Below are positions 56,941 to 64,000 of a stretch of DNA of 64,000 nt, piece by piece; positions within the stretch are counted from its first letter, which is position 1, and each line of letters begins with the position of its first letter. The notes under the pieces were generated by a model. That model was not told the origin of the DNA, searched no databases, and saw only the letters and a list, made by a program, of their open reading frames with translations. The position numbers were made by a program, and so were the translations under genes. Source of the DNA: Aquanectria penicillioides (taxonomy: Eukaryota; Ascomycota; Sordariomycetes; Hypocreales; Nectriaceae); NCBI GenBank assembly GCA_003415625.1, contig PYIU01000004.1:4650001-4714000 (forward strand). The letters are read 5' to 3'.

Positions 56941-57543
56941 CGGGTCGCACCAAGAACTGCAAGATTGCAATGCATCTTAATTCAGTTTAGTCAACGAAGC
57001 ATCACGCCTGTTTATAAAAGATGACTTGAGGTGAGCTTGTGGCGGAGCACTGAGCTAGGACGCGAAACAAGGATGCTAGCATTGTAAATCTAGACATAGT
57101 TCGCTAACATTCCTGGTGCAAACAGCTCACTGTCGAACAGCCAAGCGTATTAGCCGATTATCAGCCGAGTTCCGCGCTCTCGGGCTGGTGTGCATTTTAG
57201 GATGAGAACCATGCTGTTAAATCTGCAAGCCTGCTTCAAGGCTCAGCCATCATGGTTCAGTAAGATTGGACCATTCAATTCCAATCTGGGTTTAGTTTAC
57301 GAGTTAGCGTCAAGGACACGCGTTTTTGAGACTCGGACGGCCATGACGGTGTAATTTGCCTCCGATAGCCGATGCTTGATCCTTCATGGAGGATCGGGAT
57401 GCTTCACAATACCGAGAACATGAATGAGTCTGAATTAGATGGTGAGGAAAGAAATATAAATAGGGAGCTCTCTCCATAGGAAGCATATCCATGAGATAAT
57501 TACAATTGCAATCCTCTCGTCTGCACGGCTACACTTGTCCAAC
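56941..57543. promoter_or_regulatory. Divergent promoter region, Zn2Cys6 gene / amidohydrolase
   Basis: Noncoding space between two divergent genes. A strong TATA box TATAAATAG at 57455-57463 lies about 80 bases upstream of the amidohydrolase start. CGG triplets, the usual half-sites of zinc-cluster factors, occur, but no convincing paired site was identified by eye. Confidence 0.5.
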
Positions 57544-58785
57544 ATGCATCTCATCCATTTCATTTCTGTTTTTCCCGCTCTGCTGCAGGTTGTAAACGCC
57601 TGCGGGTGGCACAACTATGAACGGAGAGCCCAAGTCGCTAACCCTCTTGAAAGGAAGAGTTCCGTACCTGATCCTGTGTCGAAAAAGACAGTTTTGAAAA
57701 ATGTTCGAGTTTTCGATGGCCACAATCTCAAGGGAGAGCAAACCGTGGTTATTGAGGATGGCAAAATTGGCATAGACCCTCGCAATGCCGACGAAGTCAT
57801 CGAGGGCAACGGTCGGGTTTTAATCCCTGGGCTATTTGATAGTCACTCCCACGTTACCGCAATCTCGCACTTGGAGAATTTCACCAGCTTCGGCGTCACA
57901 ACCACCTTCAATATGAATTGCCTCAACTTCACCATTTGCGACATTCTCAGGGCTCAAGTCGGACTGACGTCTATACTGACAGCCGGCGTGCCTATTATCA
58001 AGGCCGGGAGCGACCATGCGCGAACAGTCCCGATCCCGTCGTCGATGCTCATCACGAATGCGTCGCAGGCAGAGCAATTTGTTACCTGGGCTGTGAATAA
58101 CGGATCTGATTTTATGAAAATCGTCAGTGAGGAAAACGGGCCGACCCAAGAGATGCAAGATGCCGTTGTCAACGCATCCCATCGACATGGTATTCAGTCC
58201 ACCACTCATGCTACATGGCACGAATACTTTCAGCGAGCTATTCTATCCAAGACAGATAGCATTCAGCACATATCTGGTGATTGGAATATTACCCAGCCGT
58301 GGATCGACAGGATACTCGAACAAGGCCAATACATTACGCCCACCCTGGCAGTCGCACGCTATGTCATGACGCATGAGGTGGCCCGTGAATATCTTGAGGG
58401 AAACGACACCAAGCCTCAGTATTACGAAGTTTTCCGCGAGAACGTGCGCCGTCTTCACGAAGCAGGAGTAACAATCCTCGCGGGCACAGATTCCGTAGGC
58501 TATGTGCCAGGCCTGTTCGACATGCCTCATGGATTGAAATTGCACCAAGAACTTGAAAACCTAGTTGAAGCAGGCTTCAAGCCGATTGAAGCTTTGCGTG
58601 CTGCCACAAGCTTGCCTGCGAAAATGCGAAACCTTTCAGACCGGGGCCGCATCGCTCCCGGACTGCGTGCGGATTTAGTGTTGCTCAACAGCGATCCATT
58701 CGTCAACATTAGCAATACTCAGGACATTGCAAGCGTTTGGGTTGAAGGAATCAAGTATGTCGAAGGAACAGATGAGGATGAGTGA
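57544..58785 (+). CDS. Secreted amidohydrolase-family metal-dependent hydrolase
   Basis: Intronless, 413 residues from ATG 57544 (the frame begins upstream with a TTG, not used). The first ~18 residues, MHLIHFISVFPALLQVVNA, are a signal peptide. The fold is the imidazolonepropionase/prolidase-like amidohydrolase superfamily (PF01979): strand NVRVFDGHNL, metal motif GLFDSHSH, DFMKIVSEENG with the probable carboxylated Lys, STTHATWHE and SIQHISGDW metal histidines, ILAGTDSVG with the catalytic Asp, then the C-terminal GRIAPGLRADLVLLNSDP strand. Several N-glycosylation sites fit secretion. Likely substrates are dipeptides or cyclic amides; none can be assigned. The Zn2Cys6 gene upstream is divergent. 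Confidence 0.88.
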   Translation: MHLIHFISVFPALLQVVNACGWHNYERRAQVANPLERKSSVPDPVSKKTVLKNVRVFDGHNLKGEQTVVIEDGKIGIDPRNADEVIEGNGRVLIPGLFDSHSHVTAISHLENFTSFGVTTTFNMNCLNFTICDILRAQVGLTSILTAGVPIIKAGSDHARTVPIPSSMLITNASQAEQFVTWAVNNGSDFMKIVSEENGPTQEMQDAVVNASHRHGIQSTTHATWHEYFQRAILSKTDSIQHISGDWNITQPWIDRILEQGQYITPTLAVARYVMTHEVAREYLEGNDTKPQYYEVFRENVRRLHEAGVTILAGTDSVGYVPGLFDMPHGLKLHQELENLVEAGFKPIEALRAATSLPAKMRNLSDRGRIAPGLRADLVLLNSDPFVNISNTQDIASVWVEGIKYVEGTDEDE

Positions 58786-59347
58786 GAGGGGATTGGGCAA
58801 TTACTCACTTCACATATGAAGTGTTTGCTCTAGGGAGGTCGGCAGCAACCACATGGAATTGTTTTCAGTTGTTACAATATTCAGAAATACGACTAGCAAT
58901 TGATTATAAAGTAGAGTGACTCTCTTTCGTTTAACCGAGGATTGGGCGTAATGGAACAGTAGCTAAACACTGTGAAGTCAAGTGGAAATAACGGCGCAAT
59001 TGGAGATGCTATTTTACAGCCCAAATCTTTTGTGGCTGCTGCATCTGCCCACTCTTGCGAAGTATTGTCTTGTCTCAATTCTCAACTATGGCGTTCTGGA
59101 AAAACACTTGGCGTGAAAATGGGTAGATGCGCAATACCTTGGAAGCGACTAAACCCTAGACATGGCTTTAACCTAACTACGGAAGTTCAGAGATGGAGCA
59201 GGCATCTGGATGAATGCAACGTCGGCCTCGTCCTTGTTATTGAATGTACCTTACATTATGCATGGTAATCCTGAATCGTCGGCTGTTTCCGCCCTCGGCG
59301 TGAACAATGTCCCGAAAACTCTCCCCGGCTTGCATTCAAGGTGTCTA
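58786..59347. other. Convergent intergenic
   Basis: Between the amidohydrolase and the phospholipase genes. No supported coding sequence. Confidence 0.45.
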
Positions 59348-61569
59348 TTAACTAGCATTGGCTCCTCGTCTCTGCTTCTTCTTGAGCCACACCTCACGCA
59401 TGGCTTCCTTGACAGTATCCTGGCCAGCTTCGAAGTTAGCGGCACACACTCGCACAAGGGTTTCAACCTGATCCGGTTCCCAAACTAGATTGTACGACCC
59501 AGAGAATTTGGTCGTGGATGGATCAAAATCCGGAACTGTGCTTTCATTTGGTAGCAGAGGCATGTAAATCATGGTGCATTCTTTGGGAAAAGTTGGTGCA
59601 GGCGGGTTCGTCACAGTTCGGCCATATGAGTCAACGACCACAGAAGGACGTTCACACGGCACGCCGTCGTAGATTTGAGCATACATTCCCTCGTATCGCA
59701 TGGGGTCTTTGGGATCATCGCTAGGCGTGATATTTCGTCTCTTTGTGAATTTTAACCCGCGGCGGCTGCCAATTTGGTCAACTCGCTCCTGGAACGCGTC
59801 CTTTTGCACATCACTGGAAGCATCCATGTTGATAATGATGTCAACGCTTCGCTCGGGATGCAGCATAACGTACGTAGGGCAGTTGTTATCCATGCCACTA
59901 TCAATAAGTTGAATGGTTGGGGAGTTCTCCAGACCTGGCTGAGGGCTCTCATCAGTCCCTAGATGCGAAAACTGGTGCATAAAGTTGTACTCGTCGCAAG
60001 CGTGAAGTGGGTGATGATTTTCAAACTCCTCGGTTCCCTCCTTGCCCCATAGCTTGGTCACACCGTGGGCCATCTTGCGAATCGACTTTCCAGAGAAGCC
60101 TGTGGAGAGGTTTCTGTTGATCGTTGACAAATAGGATGTTAGAGGAGCCGCTGGCGCGCTGGTGGCAAGCCCAAGAAGCAGAGCCAACGACTGTTCCGGA
60201 ACTTGCATCGTGGATCTTCCGTGTTTGAACGGGCGTCCAAAGCCCCAGGTTGGCACCCAGGCCTGGATCTCATCACAGCCAACTTCATAAGGAGTCATTT
60301 CGAACCATTGATACCAAGCATCAGGAGGGTCCATCTTCTTCTCTGCTGCATGCTGCGGTTCTTCAAAGGGGCGGTCTTTTCGAGCCCACGTCTCGCCTGG
60401 TCGCTCATGACGAATTGCAGTCATGATTGGCATCGGTTCCTGTCCTCCGTTGATGTACTTGCCGATTGTAGATAACTTGAGCCACGTGTGATGGTCTCGG
60501 CCAAAGATCTTCTTGTACGGGCTTGGTATTGGATGCTCTACTATATCGCCTTGGAAGAAGATCCAACCCGTGGTGAAGACTGAATAATAATCCATCATGA
60601 CAATATCGAGGCCCAACTTGTGCTTCTGGATGACGGGACCTAACGTGACTTTGGCACCGCCGGGAGCGCTCAACATGGCACGAATAGCCTCTCCAGATAG
60701 CGGGTGGTATGGCGAAAACCTCTTTTTGCAGTGATCAATGACTGCTTGCATATCGCAGTTTCCAAGCTCGTAGTAAGCTGCAAGCCCCCAACATGACCCG
60801 GAGACTCCCGCAACGTAAGACAAGCAGTCCCAGAGGCCAGTGGACTTCATTTCGGCTCCATAGCCTAGAACACCTATCATGGCTCGGAATCCACCGCCGC
60901 TACCGCCAAAGGCAATGGTCGGGACATCGTCTGGGTGAACCTCGTCAGGGTTGATCCCGAGATACTTTGCAAATGCGACTCTCGTGAGATGCCTCCGCTT
61001 TCCAATGAACACCAGCTCATCTGGACATAGTTCCAGTCCCCGGCGTACCACGGCTTCTTTTTGAATCTCGGGGTAAATGATTGTGTTTTTCATATCCAAT
61101 GTGACTCGTGTTCGTAGAGCAGACATGCCCCACATGATTTTGATATCTTGAACAGCCTCGGGGAATGCAGCCTTGATGACGTTTTGCCAGAAATGCCTGA
61201 GAAGCTTCCTAAGAACGCCTCTTTTCTTTGGATTCTCTCCATCAGGACCCAATGGTCCCTGAACCTGGTTCGTTTCGTGGTCCGGTAGTGGTTGGCCTGG
61301 TAGCCTCGCGGGATCAGGAGGCTGCGGAGGTTGCCCATTTTGTTGTTTCTCCAGCTCACCCTGCTCATCTAGACGCGGCTGAATCGGCGAGGAGTCGACA
61401 GCCGCCTCCCTCCCAGCGCCTCTTTGTTAACAACGGCACTGATTGTAGGTGACTGATGGGGAAAGACTCACAGGTTTGGGGGCATTTTGCCAAGGTTCTC
61501 AGTATCGTAATGCGCGCTGTTCAAGGAAGATTCCCGACTGCGTTCGACCGCGAGGCCATGTTTTGGCAT
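59348..61569 (-). CDS. Cytosolic phospholipase A2-like protein (2 exons)
   Basis: Exons 61472-61569 and 59348-61421, separated by a 50-nt intron with a GTGAGT donor, give 723 residues. The large open frame alone lacks an ATG near its beginning, and exon 1 (MPKHGLAVERSRES) supplies the start. After a Pro/Gln-rich leader (~85 residues) comes the cPLA2/lysophospholipase catalytic domain (PF01735): IAFGGSGGGFRAMIG oxyanion region, GVSGSCWGLAAYY with the nucleophile Ser, and LIDSGMDNNCP with the catalytic Asp. A conserved MPLLPNE motif lies near the end. There is no signal peptide, unlike secreted fungal phospholipase B, so it should act on cytoplasmic membranes. Such proteins release fatty acids and lysophospholipids. 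Confidence 0.88.
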
Positions 61570-62080
61570 TGATACGTTGCAAGATTATGGTTGGGCTGTT
61601 TACAATGTGTCAGTGCCATGTGGTCCAACGGCGCAATTGAATTGGCCCATTTCATCTTGGGCGACGCTTTGTGCTGCGCCGTTGTATATATATTATTCAG
61701 CGACCCGCAAGCTTTCGCCTCGCGCTAAAACGAGAATAAAAACCGACACTGTCGTTGAGGTGCCCTAGTTTTCATCGAGCCGTATCAGCTTTGTTTGCTA
61801 GGTAGACCGTAGGATGCTACCCGCCACGCTATGGTACGACTGCACGGGCTTCAATGTGATGGATATTGCCAAAGATTCCCTTCATTTTTATGCCATCCCC
61901 CCCTCCTCCCTCCCTCCGCTGTTCTTGTTTAGTTCAACGGAAGGAGTAGCGCATCCTAGATAGTTTGAAAGCCAAGAATCATCAAGTTAGGAGCCTTTCA
62001 ACCTCGTCTTGGTGACCTGTTCTTCCCATGCCTGTCCATGCACATTGGCTCAAAAGGAATCCTGGACTAGGGACATGGGT
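61570..62080. other. Intergenic with a polypyrimidine tract
   Basis: Contains a C/T-rich tract around 61895-61921. No intact coding sequence is seen; the far 5' part of the decayed F-box gene may reach into this region. Confidence 0.4.
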
Positions 62081-64000
62081 ATGGTGGAGCAGCTTACCGG
62101 TTACCTTCAGATTTTGAACGCCTAGATGGTCGCTCTTTAGCATCATGCCCCGATGGAGCCCTCTTAGTAAACCCCACAGACATCCCAGCTATTCAGAACC
62201 TCCATCAAGCTGTCGTCAGCTTGAGGCACGAGCTTCCCATCAATTCCAAGAGCTCGTCCAAGACAGACATCATTACCAAGAAGGGCGATATATTTAGCTT
62301 CCTGCCTCCCGAAATTCTGCAATTAATCTTGATCGGCCTTCCTTCAGCCGATGTTGTCCGTCTCAGACTGGCGTCTCCAGTCGTGGCCAGCAATGGTCTT
62401 TCTGAGGCTTTCTGGGCCTCAAGGTTCCAGAGGGGACACGAGTACCACTGCATGTTTGAATCATCTCGATCTCGGCCTCGATCGTGGGAGTCAGTGTATT
62501 CGTCTCTTCGGCTAGTAGGAAATGCTGCTCCCAGCCTAGCAAACCGAAAACGCATCTGGTACCTGGCTCTGCAGCTACAACATTCACTAATAAGTCAAAT
62601 GTCGCGCCTCTCCTGTCATGGATATTCACAAAAATCTTTCTTTGAACCACAAGGCGAAGAAGACTCTGCAGAATGGCGCATAGCTAGCAGAGCCGTTGCT
62701 GGCCCAGAAGATCTGTTCTCGTTTGGCTGCAGGGCCCTTCGCACTCGGGCGGCCCATTTCACGACACCCAAGGTCCAACAACTATGGGTATCGTTCTCTC
62801 AGCTTAACGGCCGATTGTTTGTATCTGGCCTCCGGCTAGTCTTGAACAATGGACACGTCGCTTGTCTTGGCTATATCCGCCCAGAAAGGAGACCTGTGTT
62901 AGCTTTTCAAACCCTCATGCATCAGGGTTTGCCATTTGCGGATGGCACTTGGCTCTTGATATAATGGGAATTACAGCGCTTGCGGTCATTGCAGACGATG
63001 TAGTCTTGTCGTCTTGGGTGGGAGAGCCCAATCATGTCCCGAAGTAGTAGTTGGGAGTAGATGGACAGCCAATCTCCAGTCTGAAGGCGGACTTTGATGC
63101 AAGTATCAGTCCAAACGAGTTCAGACACTTCTTTGAGCCACATATGATCCGTTACGTGACTGACTGGCTACTAGGCATTTAGACTTGTTTCTCTGGGCTT
63201 GAGCGTCCAACCAGACAACCCACCTCCGAAAACTCTGTGGAGAGACTCCTGTCTGTGGAGTCCTGAAATCCCACCAAAAGGTATTTCATTCAACGGGACA
63301 GATGATGAATTTCCCCAAAATGCATATAAACGATTTTCATTGCCCTTTTCAACCGTCCTTTTTGGAGGGGAAGATGGCAGAGATCTCCGTCAGCTCATCG
63401 AAATTGTAGTATGGATCTTCGATGTCAACAAAATCATGGGCCTCGAATTCCATTATGAAGACAGCTCTATGAACCGCTACCTTGGTAAACTAGGACAGTT
63501 TGAGAATTACAGCAAGAGGGCGTTCGTTCCGAGTGAGGACTTTCGCATCCCAATGTTAATTGATGGACCTAGTGGAGAGAAGATCACGGGTATCGAGGTT
63601 CAGAAGCCACTTCACATTATCCTTGGACTAAAGGTAACTAGTACGATCAATTTTGGATTTATTTCGGAAGCTTATTCCCTTTCAAGATCCGAACAAATAA
63701 AGGAAGGGACATGCTTTTTCCTCCTCCAGATATTCGTGATGATGGTTGGGTTCCTATTGAGGCCTCTGCAGCTACCATCATTGGCATGTACTCTGTCTTT
63801 ATAAGTACGACGGTGACCCTCCGACGAGGCCTAACTAATTGGTGTAGAGTTACGGATTTTGGAACTTTGGCCTCATGTCAGTGGGATAACCAATGTCAAA
63901 ATCACATTCACCCAGGACGACTAGTTTTACCATCCTTAGAAGGCTTTCGAAGAGAAAAACACAAGTCATCGTGCCTGGATTGAGCATTTTAGCACACTTT
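62081..64000 (+). pseudogene. Decayed F-box protein gene, running to the window edge
   Basis: Family resemblance can be followed across almost 1.9 kb but in several frames. From ~62075: HGYGGAAYRLPSDFERLDG, preceded by an in-frame TAG. In the same frame come IFSFLPPEILQLILIGLPSADV (F-box), LRLASPVVA, FWASRF, NRKRIWYLAL and VSGLRLVLNN. Near 62895 the reading shifts by one base to ICGWHLALDIMGITALAV and LSSWVGEP, with double stops at 63045-63050. A further frame carries DGQPISSLKADFDA, then 63199-63700 has LWRDSCLWSPEIPP, VLFGGEDGRDLRQL and IDGPSGEKITGIEV. Another shift near 63715 leads to WVPIEASAATIIGMYSVF. No intron set repairs these breaks. Intact members are ~700-800 residue F-box proteins of unknown substrate. 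Confidence 0.6.

Overview
The window is nuclear DNA of a filamentous ascomycete (Pezizomycotina, probably Sordariomycetes). Most genes have short introns (about 47-105 nt) with GTRNGT-type donors and CTAAC/CTRAC-like branch sites. The gene content is typical of such fungi: NACHT-ankyrin, HET, Zn2Cys6, CFEM, cytochrome P450, DUF7580, DUF7730, FTA2-like and Git3-type receptor families. No rRNA, tRNA, CRISPR array or intact transposon was recognised. All names come from reading motifs by eye; no database search was run.

Left part (0-21 kb) is mainly metabolic. A family-2 O-methyltransferase (541-1955, +) faces a secreted FMN-dependent 2-hydroxyacid dehydrogenase (2432-3898, -). A DUF7730-like gene follows. 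Next is a divergent pair: a DUF7580 protein (8103-10192, -) and a HAL/SAT4-like protein kinase with a long N-terminal extension (10587-12736, +). After an EutQ-like cupin come three + strand genes: a flavocytochrome b2-type lactate dehydrogenase (14814-16435), a secreted serine beta-lactamase-like hydrolase (17124-19102) and a cytochrome P450 (19346-21044). These could be tailoring genes of a small secondary-metabolism locus, but no backbone synthase is present.

Middle part (22-36 kb) is accessory. It holds a secreted tandem-repeat protein (22270-23913), a decayed small gene (24548-25470) and then three large genes that look like a self/non-self recognition or cell-death locus. These are a HeLo-like/NACHT/ankyrin protein with an extra C-terminal domain (26880-31086, +), an ankyrin-subtilisin (S8) protein convergent with it (31392-34593, -), and a 299-residue conserved unknown divergent from the protease (34965-35864, +). 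Fungal gasdermin-like pore-formers are known to sit beside S8 proteases or NLRs (het-Q1/het-Q2, rcd-1). This trio is the best candidate here for an undescribed system.

Right part (36-64 kb) mixes intact and broken genes. Intact ones are a CFEM-like GPI protein, a second GPI-type surface protein, a Git3-like receptor (46925-48317), a type I membrane protein with a homopolymer frameshift, a HET protein (53759-55363), a Zn2Cys6 regulator divergent from a secreted amidohydrolase (56940/57544), and a cytosolic phospholipase A2-like protein (59348-61569). Broken ones are an amino-acid transporter fragment, a gene with two in-frame stops (41784-42806), an FTA2-like kinase fold with a stop near its N-terminus, a decayed membrane protein, and a decayed F-box protein at the right edge. 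Frequent lesions in expanded fungal families suggest birth-and-death evolution, perhaps with repeat-induced mutation, as in subtelomeric or accessory DNA.
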